Positions 1 through 7,701 of a stretch of 64,000 nt of DNA are shown piece by piece. This stretch comes from JANXUC01 sp964619065 (GTDB lineage Bacteria > Acidobacteriota > Terriglobia > Terriglobales > Acidobacteriaceae): NCBI GenBank assembly GCA_964619065.1, contig CAZUCC010000020.1:1-64000 (forward strand), given 5' to 3'. A program made the position numbers and the translations under genes. Below the pieces are notes generated by a model. That model was not told the origin of the DNA. It was given only the letters and a program-made list of their open reading frames with translations, and made no database searches. Within the stretch, counting starts at the first letter, position 1, and each line of letters starts with the position of its first letter.

Positions 1-8
1 TTTCTCTT

Positions 9-656
9 TTATTCCGCGACATGCACAGCCTCCTGCATAGTCTGCGTCACGATTACGGTGGTGTAGTGCTCCTTCAACTGATAGATCAGGCCTTCAATCT
101 TGCTCGTCAAGATAGGGTCGGGTGCCGAGCATGGTTCATCCATCAGCAAAACCTCAGGCTCGACGTCAAGGGCTCGTGCAATGCAGAGGCGCTGCTGCTG
201 GCCCCCGGAAAGGCTGGCGCCGGATTTCTTCTTCAGGTCGTCCTTGACTTCGTCCCACAAAGCGGAGTTCTTGAGTGAGCGCTCGACAATTTCATCCAGC
301 TGCTTATGGCCGCTGAAGCCATTGAGCTTGAGGCCAGAGGCAACATTGTCATATACGGACATTGTGGGAAATGGATTCGGTTTCTGGAATACCATTCCCA
401 CACGGCGGCGAAGCTGCGTGGAGGAAGTACCGTTGTACGCGTCGACCTCGCCAATCTTGATGCTTCCGGCGGCTCTTGCGTCCGGAATGGTCTCGTGCAT
501 GCGGTTAATGCAGCGCACAAACGTGGACTTACCGCAGCCTGAGGGTCCGATCACGGCGGTACAGTGATTCGCCAGCGCCGTCATGTTGATATCGAAGAGG
601 GCCTGCTTCTTGCCGAACCAGGCATTCAGGTTTTGGACGTGGATTCCGACACCCAT
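9..656 (-). CDS. pstB: Phosphate ABC transporter ATPase PstB, short and with a degenerate H-loop
   Basis: ATP-hydrolysing subunit of the high-affinity phosphate importer PstSCAB, on the cytoplasmic face of the inner membrane. Walker A GPSGCGKST (residues 37-45), Q-loop Q91, signature LSGGQ (149-153) and Walker B LLMDE (170-174) are all present. Two conserved sites differ: the D-loop reads SAPD instead of SALD, and the H-loop, normally VTHNMQQA, reads VTQTMQEA, so the switch histidine is Gln205. The frame then stops at residue 215, roughly 35 residues short of a normal PstB. It is last of pstC-pstA-pstB, 3 nt after pstA. It may be an impaired or decaying copy; only 8 bases remain beyond the stop, so a frameshift cannot be tested. 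Confidence 0.85.
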   Translation of the reverse strand: MGVGIHVQNLNAWFGKKQALFDINMTALANHCTAVIGPSGCGKSTFVRCINRMHETIPDARAAGSIKIGEVDAYNGTSSTQLRRRVGMVFQKPNPFPTMSVYDNVASGLKLNGFSGHKQLDEIVERSLKNSALWDEVKDDLKKKSGASLSGGQQQRLCIARALDVEPEVLLMDEPCSAPDPILTSKIEGLIYQLKEHYTTVIVTQTMQEAVHVAE

Positions 657-659
657 AAC

Positions 660-1553
660 TTAGTGAGCTCCGCTTAGGTTGCCGCGGCGAACCGCGATGC
701 GCACAGCCGAAACCGCGAACACGATCATGACAATCAATACCAATGCGCCAGCCCATGCCTGCCGGTGCTGGTCTTCGTAAGGGGAAATGGCGTAGGTGAA
801 TATCTGCAAAGGCAGAGCTGCCGTGGGCTCATTGAGATTGGAATTCCAATACTGATTGCCGAAGGCAGTAAATAAAAGAGGTGCGGTCTCCCCGGCCACG
901 CGCGCAAAGGCCAACATGACTCCGGTGATGATACCGGAAAGACCTGTGCGCAACGTAATGGAAAGCGTCGTACGCCACTGAGAAATCCCGAGACCAAAGG
1001 CGGCTTCGCGAATTTGCGTGGGCACAAGCAGCAACATTTCCTCCGTGGTCCGCGTGATGGTGGGAATCATCATGATGGCGAGAGCCACACCTCCAGCGAG
1101 CGCGGAAAAGTGCTTTTGTCGAATGACGACGATGCCATATGCCACGATGCCAATCACAATCGAAGGCACGCCATTGAGCACATCCGAGGTGAAGCGTATC
1201 ACCGATCCAAAGCGGCCACCTCGTCCATATTCCGCCAGGTAGACACCAGCACCGATCCCCGCCGGGACACCGAGGAGGCTGGCGATCGCCAGAATTATGG
1301 CCGATCCGACAATGGCGTTGGCCATGCCCCCACCTGTTTCGCCCACTGGCTTGGGAGTTTGAGTCAGAAAGGCTAAGTTAATGGAACCGATGCCCTTGTA
1401 GACAAGATAGCCGAAGATCGCAACAAGGGGGGCGAGTACTACGGCCATCGCCAGGAAGGACAGAGAGGTCATGAGCCGATCCATGATCAACCTATCCATG
1501 CTCACGCTGGGCATTTCTACTTGCTTGGGAGGAGACTGGGCTAGGTCAGACAT
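660..1553 (-). CDS. pstA: Phosphate ABC transporter permease PstA
   Basis: Inner-membrane permease that with PstC forms the phosphate channel of the Pst importer. The 297-residue protein has a short cytoplasmic N-terminus, a first membrane helix near residues 30-55, then the binding-protein-dependent permease fold. The EAA-type coupling loop is visible as RVAGETAPLLFTAFGN in the C-terminal half. Length is typical. Its start overlaps the end of pstC by 8 nt and its stop lies 3 nt before pstB, so the three are translated as one operon. Confidence 0.94.
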   Translation of the reverse strand: MSDLAQSPPKQVEMPSVSMDRLIMDRLMTSLSFLAMAVVLAPLVAIFGYLVYKGIGSINLAFLTQTPKPVGETGGGMANAIVGSAIILAIASLLGVPAGIGAGVYLAEYGRGGRFGSVIRFTSDVLNGVPSIVIGIVAYGIVVIRQKHFSALAGGVALAIMMIPTITRTTEEMLLLVPTQIREAAFGLGISQWRTTLSITLRTGLSGIITGVMLAFARVAGETAPLLFTAFGNQYWNSNLNEPTAALPLQIFTYAISPYEDQHRQAWAGALVLIVMIVFAVSAVRIAVRRGNLSGAH

Positions 1554-2580
1554 TTCCCCTCGCAGGCTGCCCTTTTGTCACGGACCAAACTAACAGGCGG
1601 GCTAATGCATTCACAATAATGGTTACAAAAAACAAAGCGAGCCCGATTTCGACGAGCGCGCTCAGGTAAAGATCCCCAGTAGCTTCGCTGAATTCGTTCG
1701 CAATGACAGAAGCCATGCTATAGCCCGGGGCAAACAGGGATTTTGCGATCTCGGCCCGGTTGCCGATCACCATGGTGACCGCCATGGTCTCACCCAGCGA
1801 GCGACCCAGGCCCAAAATGACCGCACCCACAATGCCGGTACGCGCATTTCGCAGAACACCTAGGCGAATCATCTCCCAACGAGTGGCGCCGAGTGCCAGA
1901 ACTCCCTCGCGCTGATGCGACGGAACCACGGACATTACTTCGCGCGTGAGCGACGAAATTACAGGAATAATCATGATCGCCAGAATCACGCCAGCAGCGA
2001 GCATGCCATAGCCAAAGGGAGGTCCTTCAAACAAACCTGTCCAACCGAACGCTTTCGCCAGCCAGGGTTGGATGTAGTTGCGCAGGATGGGAGCCAGCAC
2101 AAAAATTGCCCACAAGCCATAAATCACGCTGGGGATAGCGGCCAGCAGTTCCGTGAAAAACGAGAGCGGTCCGCGCAGCCAGACCGGGCACATTTCCGTC
2201 AGAAAAATCGCTGTTCCAACCGACAGAGGGACGGCGATCAGCAGTGCCAGCAGCGACGAAACCAAGGTGCCGTAGATGAAAGGCAAGGCCCCGAATTGAT
2301 CCTGGACCGGGTTCCAGTCCTGCCCTACGAAGAACTTGAGGCCAAACGCATTCCACGACAGGCGGGAGTTCACCACCAGCTCATAGACAATGAGGCCGAG
2401 AATCACCATCACGGACGCGGCACAGGCCCACATGGCATAGCGAAATAATTGATCGGGCCAGCGGGCATGCCGCAGGTTCGCCAAAGGCGATGCACGGCGC
2501 TCAATGGCAGCGGCCAATTGAGGTCCGGCGGCAGGGAGATCTTGGGCTTGTCCGGACATATCGTAGGCAGGGTCTGCCAT
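1546..2580 (-). CDS. pstC: Phosphate ABC transporter permease PstC
   Basis: Second permease subunit of the Pst phosphate importer. The 344-residue protein has a cytoplasmic N-terminal extension of about 45 residues and then about six membrane helices. The cytoplasmic coupling loop carries GRSLGETMAVTMVIGN, the PstC form of the EAA motif. It is the first gene of the pstCAB operon and overlaps pstA by 8 nt. A GTTAC-type 11-bp repeat lies just upstream, consistent with control by phosphate starvation. The partner pstS is not adjacent but about 7 kb away on the same strand. Confidence 0.94.
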   Translation of the reverse strand: MADPAYDMSGQAQDLPAAGPQLAAAIERRASPLANLRHARWPDQLFRYAMWACAASVMVILGLIVYELVVNSRLSWNAFGLKFFVGQDWNPVQDQFGALPFIYGTLVSSLLALLIAVPLSVGTAIFLTEMCPVWLRGPLSFFTELLAAIPSVIYGLWAIFVLAPILRNYIQPWLAKAFGWTGLFEGPPFGYGMLAAGVILAIMIIPVISSLTREVMSVVPSHQREGVLALGATRWEMIRLGVLRNARTGIVGAVILGLGRSLGETMAVTMVIGNRAEIAKSLFAPGYSMASVIANEFSEATGDLYLSALVEIGLALFFVTIIVNALARLLVWSVTKGQPARGNV

Positions 2581-2602
2581 CGCGGAATGCTAGCATGATG
2601 GT

Positions 2603-2629
2603 GTTACAAACATGTTAAAAACCAGTTGG
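2603..2629 (-). promoter_or_regulatory. Candidate PHO box upstream of pstC
   Basis: On the plus strand GTTAC (2603), GTTAA (2614) and GTTGG (2625) recur with an exact 11-bp period; read towards pstC they are GTAAC/TTAAC half-sites. The same motif and period occur, in better form, upstream of pstS. Direct repeats with 11-bp spacing are the arrangement known for PhoB/PhoP-type regulators. The third repeat is weak. Confidence 0.6.
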
Positions 2630-2776
2630 GGTCGTGTCCTATTACTGCGTTGACTCAGACATTACCCCCAGTTGTAAATGGCCGAGCTCCGGCGAATGGA
2701 GTCCCCACTCTAGATTTTGCTTTGCAAAACTCCAAGTACCATTTAAGAGTGCTAGGAACCTGAACTCAATACCTTT

Positions 2777-4297
2777 ATGCCCGTCTTCGCCGCCGTAGAC
2801 ATCGGCTCCAACTCCGTGCGCTTGAAGATCTCCCGTCTCCAGGGCCGCAAACTCGTGGAGATTCAGGAAGATCGCGCCGTAACGCGCCTGGGGGAATTGG
2901 CGTTCCGCACCGGGTATCTCTCGCCGGACGCCATGGCGGAGACCATCAAGATCCTGCGGCGTTTCCACAAGGCGGCGCAAAGGGCAGGCTCGGACCGGGT
3001 GCGGGTCGTTGGCACCAGCGCCCTGCGGGATGCGCGCAACTCCCAGGCGTTTCTAGAGTGGGTGCGCTCGGCTACCGGCTGGAACGTGGAGATCATTACA
3101 GGGCAGGAGGAAGGCCGCCTGATCCATCTGGGCCTGGTTTCCAATCTGCGGCTGCCTCCCTCCGCGGTGCTGATGATCGACCTCGGCGGCGGAAGCTGCG
3201 AGCTCACCATCTCACAACAGGGGCACATCAAGGAAGCCGCAAGCCTACCTATCGGTGCGGTACGGCTGACGAACGAGTTCTTGCGGCATGATCCTCCGCG
3301 TAAGGGGGAACTGGAGCGGCTGCGCGGGTTTGTCACACGGTATGTTGGCCGAGTCGCGGAGCGCATCTCGACTGCCGGCGTGAAGGTAACGATTGCGACT
3401 TCCGGAACAGCCGCTTCTTTGGCGGCTCTGAGCGAAGGCACCGCGAATCCGAAGAAAAACGCTGTCTCTCGAGACTCGGCGAGGCGTCTTGCCAAGCTGC
3501 TGGCGCGGCTAACCGTGGAAGAACGCAAAAAATTGACGGGAATTGGCCCGCGGCGCGCGGAAATTATTATTGCCGGCGCAGCCGTGTACACAGAGATTCT
3601 CGAACGCTGCAAGCTGCCCGGCTTTCGCTACTCGCCACTGGGGTTGCGCGATGGACTCCTGGCGCAGATGGCTGCGGAGTACGACAGCCACACGCGCTCC
3701 GGCAAGCAGATCGAGTCGGAGCGCTGGGATTCGGTGATGGCGGCCGTCCATCACTACCGTGTGGAAAGAGACCATGCGTTGCGCGTGCGCGAGTTTGCGC
3801 TGAGCTTATTCGACGTTCTGAAATCGGCACACCTGCTCCCTCCGGAATACCGGGAACTGCTGGGCGCAGCCGCCATGCTCTACGAAGTCGGCGACTATGT
3901 AAACCGGAACGGACGGCACCGCCACACCCACTACATCATCGCCAATTCGGAAATGCCGGGATACACACCGGAGCAGCGGCTGGTGATCGCGGCCATCGCG
4001 CGCTACATGGGAAAGACGCGGCCACTCACGGCAGATTCACCCATGAAGCCACTCCTCCCTGCCGATCAGGAGCATACGCGCAAAGCAATCTGTCTCTTGC
4101 GCCTGGCCCGTGCTTTAAATCTCGGGAGAAGCGGCTCGGTGCGGTCGGTAAGAATTTATGCCCGGGACGCGAATGTGAAACTTACGCTTGTTCCGAAGCG
4201 AGGCATGGGAGCGGATCTCGAACTCTGGGCGATCGAAAAGGAACAACTTTATTTCCGGGAGCTTTTCGGACGTACGCTTTCCGCTGCCGTGGAATAA
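2777..4297 (+). CDS. ppx: Exopolyphosphatase / guanosine pentaphosphate phosphatase (Ppx/GppA)
   Basis: Hydrolyses terminal phosphate from polyphosphate, or pppGpp to ppGpp. The N-terminal ASKHA-type ATPase fold is clear: phosphate-1 motif VDIGSNSVRL (residues 7-16), GTSALRDARN, GQEEGRL and the phosphate-2 motif MIDLGGGSCEL. After about residue 320 follows the helical HD-like domain of the long, 500-residue Ppx/GppA form. It is divergent from pstCAB and faces sixA-ppk, and the last 49 nt overlap the 3' end of sixA tail to tail. Context of ppk and pst argues for a polyphosphate role, but Ppx and GppA cannot be separated by sequence alone. Confidence 0.9.
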   Translation: MPVFAAVDIGSNSVRLKISRLQGRKLVEIQEDRAVTRLGELAFRTGYLSPDAMAETIKILRRFHKAAQRAGSDRVRVVGTSALRDARNSQAFLEWVRSATGWNVEIITGQEEGRLIHLGLVSNLRLPPSAVLMIDLGGGSCELTISQQGHIKEAASLPIGAVRLTNEFLRHDPPRKGELERLRGFVTRYVGRVAERISTAGVKVTIATSGTAASLAALSEGTANPKKNAVSRDSARRLAKLLARLTVEERKKLTGIGPRRAEIIIAGAAVYTEILERCKLPGFRYSPLGLRDGLLAQMAAEYDSHTRSGKQIESERWDSVMAAVHHYRVERDHALRVREFALSLFDVLKSAHLLPPEYRELLGAAAMLYEVGDYVNRNGRHRHTHYIIANSEMPGYTPEQRLVIAAIARYMGKTRPLTADSPMKPLLPADQEHTRKAICLLRLARALNLGRSGSVRSVRIYARDANVKLTLVPKRGMGADLELWAIEKEQLYFRELFGRTLSAAVE

Positions 4298-4779
4298 AGG
4301 ACTCGAAGAATTCGTGGCGTAACACACCACAACAAGTCCCCGGAGTTGCGCCGGAGTTCCACCCGGGCTACCGCACCCTTCTTGAGGTCAATGGCGGCTT
4401 CACATCCCGCCGTGCTGATCAGTTTCCCAAGGAATTCGCTCAAATTGGGATTGTGCCCAACCACCAGAATCGCTTCTTGTTTGCGGTGTTTTTCCACGAG
4501 AGTGCGAAATTCGGCGAAGGTTCCGGCCGGACGCAAGGCAGATTCCATCAGAATCTTTCCGTCGAATCCCATTTCATTTCCCACCAGGGAAGCCGTTTGT
4601 GCGGAGCGCTTGAGCGGGCTGGAGAGGATGGCATCCACCTGGACGTCAGCGGCAGCGAGAAAGCGCCCAATGTGGCCGCATTGCTCAACTCCCTCTTTGT
4701 CGAGACCACGCTTCTCGTCTTTCTTCGGACTATCGAGCCGTTCACCCGCACTCGCATGGCGCAGGAAGTAAATAATCAT
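4249..4779 (-). CDS. sixA: Phosphohistidine phosphatase SixA
   Basis: Histidine-phosphatase superfamily enzyme that removes phosphate from phosphohistidine in signalling proteins. The catalytic LRHASAG motif is at residues 6-12, with the second conserved histidine in VVGHNP. At 176 residues it is of SixA size. It lies 6 nt downstream of ppk and so is probably co-transcribed with it. Its 3' end overlaps that of ppx by 49 nt on the opposite strand. A sixA-ppk pairing suggests a role linked to phosphate metabolism, but the substrate cannot be read from the sequence. Confidence 0.88.
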   Translation of the reverse strand: MIIYFLRHASAGERLDSPKKDEKRGLDKEGVEQCGHIGRFLAAADVQVDAILSSPLKRSAQTASLVGNEMGFDGKILMESALRPAGTFAEFRTLVEKHRKQEAILVVGHNPNLSEFLGKLISTAGCEAAIDLKKGAVARVELRRNSGDLLWCVTPRILRVLYSTAAESVRPKSSRK

Positions 4780-4785
4780 GAGTCG

Positions 4786-6933
4786 CTAACTTTCCTTTCC
4801 GACTCTGTCTCGCGCCCGGCGTGTTTTAGGGGACGGGATGGTATCCAGAGACAGCTTCCCTTCCGCCAATCCCATGAAAAACTCCTGTGCGTTGAAACCA
4901 TCCATTTTGGGACGCGAGGGGCCTTGCTTTACGCGGCGTGTGTGGAGATAAATTCCCTCGGATTGCAGAAGTCGAGCTTTCCGGTTGTCCTGCAGGAGCG
5001 CCTCCAGGATCTCATGGCGTAGGCGTTCGCGAATCAGCACGTCGCGCACTGGAACCAGGACTTCCACTCGATCATGCAGGTTCCGTGGCATCCAGTCGGC
5101 GCTGCCGATCCAGGCTTCTTCTTCTCCACCGTTCGCAAAATAGAAAACCCTGCTATGCTCCAAATAACGGCCAACAATACTCCGCACGTGAATACGGTTG
5201 CTGACCCCGCGGATCCCTGGACGCAGTGAACAAATGCCGCGCACGATCAGATCGATCTCTACCCCAGACTGAGCGGCGCGGTAGAGCGCCATGACCATGT
5301 TCTTGTCGAGCAACGCATTCATTTTGGCAATAATGCGGGCTGGCCTACCTGCGAGCGCGTGGGCTGTCTCGCGGTCAATCAGCGCCAGGCACTGGTCGGC
5401 GAGGTGCAAAGGAGCCACCAGCAGCGGGTCATAGCTCGGATGCTCAGCATACGCGGTCAAGAAACTGAACACATTGTGAACCGCGCTGGTGATTTCAGGA
5501 TCCGACGTGAACAAACTGAAATCCGTATAAATTCTCGCTGTGGATGCGTTGTAATTCCCGGTTCCAATGTGGCAATAACGTCGTGTGACGCCATCAGGGT
5601 CGCGGCGCACCAGCAGGCAGAGCTTACAGTGCGTCTTGAGGCCAACCAGGCCGTGGAACACCTGCACACCCGCATCTTCCATATCACGCGCCCAGCGGAT
5701 ATTGGAAGCTTCGTCAAAGCGTGCCTTGAGTTCCACCACCGCCGTGACTTCCTTCTTTTCAGCAGCGGCGATAAGCGCCTGCACGATCTGGGAGCGGTCG
5801 CCCGTGCGGTACAGCGTTTGTTTGATGGCAAGAACATTTGGGTCTGTTGCAGCTGACTCCACGAACGACACGACCGAATCATACGAATCGTAGGGATGAT
5901 GCAGAAGAATGTCGTGCTCTCGCAACTCCTCAAACAAATCCTTCGACTTTGCCGTGAATCGCAGTTCGCACGGCGTAAAGGGCCGGAACTTCAGCTCGGG
6001 CCGATCGCTTTGGTCGTAAATATTGAATAAGCGGGAGAGGTTCACTGGCCCGTCCACGGAAAACACCTGCCAAGGATCCAGATCAAAGTTCGTGCGCAGG
6101 CCTTCGATGATTTCCCGGTTTGCGTCGGCCTCGATTTCCAGCCGGACGGCATCGCCTTTGCGGCGGTTGTGTAGCTCAGCGCGTACGGATTCGAGGATAT
6201 TTCGGGATTCTTCCTCTTGCAGGTAGAGATTGCTGTTCCGGGTCACGCGAAACGCCGCTGAAGAAACAATCTCGTACCCTTTGTACATCCGCGCCGCGTG
6301 GTAGGCCACCAAGTCCGCCAGAAAAATGTAGTCCGTGGTCCCCTGTGATGGCAGGCGCACCAGCCGCGGCAGGGAGCGCGGAACCGTCACCACTCCCATA
6401 TACGTCGTTGAAGACCGGCGGCGGCGCCGGAGCAGGAACGCCATGCACAGCGCCTTATTGATCACGCGCGGAAAGGGGTGCGCCGGATCCACTGTGACGG
6501 GCGTCAGCAGAGGATCAAGTTCCTTCTCACAATACTCTTCCGCGAATAATCGGGCTCCGGGATTGAGTTCCTCCATCCTCAGAACGCGGATCCCGCTCTC
6601 CAGCAACGCGGGAAGCAGTTCGTTGTTCCAGCAACGGTACTGCTCATCCATAAACTTGCGGGTCGTGCGGGCGATCACGACACGCTCTTCGGAGAGCGTC
6701 AGGCCATCCGGGCCGCCCTGCGTGAAACCGTCTTCGATCTGTTGCACCAGTCCCGCCACGCGCACTTCAAAGAATTCGTCGAGATTATTCGCCGTGATGG
6801 CGAGAAACTTAACGCGCTCCAAAACGGGATTGCTCTCATCTTCCGCTTCCTGCAAAACGCGGCGATTGAACTCCAGCCAGGAGGATTCGCGATTAATGAA
6901 GTAGGCCGGATTGTCGAGAGTGGCGCGGGCCAT
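4786..6933 (-). CDS. ppk1: Polyphosphate kinase 1
   Basis: Makes long-chain polyphosphate from ATP through a phosphohistidine intermediate. The 715-residue protein matches full-length PPK1: N-terminal ESSWLEFNRRVL motif (residues 16-27), head domain, then two phospholipase-D-like lobes. His435 in GLKTHCKL fits the autophosphorylated histidine, and His455 in YCHIGTGNYN the second active-site histidine. The C-terminal HSRVFYFANGG motif is present. First gene of the ppk-sixA pair. With ppx opposite and pst genes around it, it belongs to a phosphate storage and uptake cluster. Confidence 0.96.
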   Translation of the reverse strand: MARATLDNPAYFINRESSWLEFNRRVLQEAEDESNPVLERVKFLAITANNLDEFFEVRVAGLVQQIEDGFTQGGPDGLTLSEERVVIARTTRKFMDEQYRCWNNELLPALLESGIRVLRMEELNPGARLFAEEYCEKELDPLLTPVTVDPAHPFPRVINKALCMAFLLRRRRRSSTTYMGVVTVPRSLPRLVRLPSQGTTDYIFLADLVAYHAARMYKGYEIVSSAAFRVTRNSNLYLQEEESRNILESVRAELHNRRKGDAVRLEIEADANREIIEGLRTNFDLDPWQVFSVDGPVNLSRLFNIYDQSDRPELKFRPFTPCELRFTAKSKDLFEELREHDILLHHPYDSYDSVVSFVESAATDPNVLAIKQTLYRTGDRSQIVQALIAAAEKKEVTAVVELKARFDEASNIRWARDMEDAGVQVFHGLVGLKTHCKLCLLVRRDPDGVTRRYCHIGTGNYNASTARIYTDFSLFTSDPEITSAVHNVFSFLTAYAEHPSYDPLLVAPLHLADQCLALIDRETAHALAGRPARIIAKMNALLDKNMVMALYRAAQSGVEIDLIVRGICSLRPGIRGVSNRIHVRSIVGRYLEHSRVFYFANGGEEEAWIGSADWMPRNLHDRVEVLVPVRDVLIRERLRHEILEALLQDNRKARLLQSEGIYLHTRRVKQGPSRPKMDGFNAQEFFMGLAEGKLSLDTIPSPKTRRARDRVGKES

Positions 6934-6958
6934 AGGGTCTGGGATATGACGAGTGGGT

Positions 6959-7366
6959 TCAGTTTTTCTTAGGCGCGTCCGAATCTGGCGCAGAGGCCTT
7001 CTTTTTCTGAATCTGCCAACGTATTTCCACCGGCGAATTCAGGCACTGCACAAAAAGGCGGCGATGGTCGACTCTCACCTTGACAGCCTGACCTGCTAAG
7101 CATCCATCCGGTAATACTTCGTCTGCAGTCCGGGGTTCGTACTCCACCGTGTAGACGAAGCCCGCCGAATCAATCTCCGCCTCGAAGTATGGGTCTTCGG
7201 TGGTCACCGGAGTATTCACGACATAGTACTGAATACGAGAATGCGCCTTCTTCTCCACAGACAGCATTACGCCCGGCTGACTCATCGCTGCTTTTTCCGC
7301 GGCGCTCGCGACGATCGTCGCAAAAGCACTCATAGAGACAGCGATAACTCGTATCCACCGGTACAT
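6959..7366 (-). CDS. Secreted protein of unknown function
   Basis: About 135 residues. The start at 7366 is chosen because a GGAG ribosome site lies 9 nt upstream and the protein then opens with a clean signal peptide (MYRWIRVIAVSMSAFATIVASA). The mature part is beta-rich, with two cysteines, and has a charged, Lys-rich tail. No family recognised. It lies 25 nt upstream of ppk on the same strand and may be in that transcript. Function unknown. Confidence 0.6.
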   Translation of the reverse strand: MYRWIRVIAVSMSAFATIVASAAEKAAMSQPGVMLSVEKKAHSRIQYYVVNTPVTTEDPYFEAEIDSAGFVYTVEYEPRTADEVLPDGCLAGQAVKVRVDHRRLFVQCLNSPVEIRWQIQKKKASAPDSDAPKKN

Positions 7367-7479
7367 GCGGAATCTCCTGCTCGAAACTAGGCGTTGGCTG
7401 AGGGGTGCCAAGCCAGCTGGTCAATCTGCGTCATCAGTATAAATCACCCGCCCCGGTTCGGACATCGGCACCAAAAAAG

Positions 7480-7644
7480 GGTCGTGGTGCAGTTTCGTAA
7501 ATACACTCCTCTTGGGTCTGTCATTCCGAGCCAGGTCTATCGGCGAGGAATCTGCTCCTGGCAGTAAAAGAGCAGATTCCTCGCGCGCTACTGCCGCGCT
7601 TCGGAATGACAATTTTGTAGAAATATCCCAACTGCGCCACTACC
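7480..7644 (+). mobile_element. 165-bp MITE-like element, copy A
   Basis: Non-coding element with 15-bp terminal inverted repeats (GGTCGTGGTGCAGTT at the left, GGTAGTGGCGCAGTT at the right read inward), an outer TGTCATTCCGA/TTCGGAATGACA pair and an inner 15-bp stem GCGAGGAATCTGCTC. It is flanked on both sides by the 8-mer CAAAAAAG (7472-7479 and 7645-7652), a perfect target-site duplication. A near-identical copy of exactly the same length lies inverted at 13135-13299. A 63-codon frame inside it is not a gene. Confidence 0.88.
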
Positions 7645-7678
7645 CAAAAAAGTAGGCGCCAGCTGGTTGACTGGCGCC
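7645..7678 (-). terminator. Rho-independent terminator of the pstS-porin operon
   Basis: On the minus strand a perfect 8-bp stem GGCGCCAG/CTGGCGCC (plus-strand 7655-7662 and 7671-7678) with an 8-nt loop is followed by TAC and six T. It begins 24 nt after the porin stop codon. The T-run is also the target duplication of the neighbouring MITE, so the element inserted in the terminator's U-tract while keeping it intact. Confidence 0.88.
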
Positions 7679-7701
7679 GAAGCATCTCTCTCTCATAGAG
7701 G

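Noticed and set aside
7421..7612. 63-codon frame on the minus strand
   Set aside because: It lies almost wholly within MITE copy A and its composition follows the element's palindromes; not a gene.
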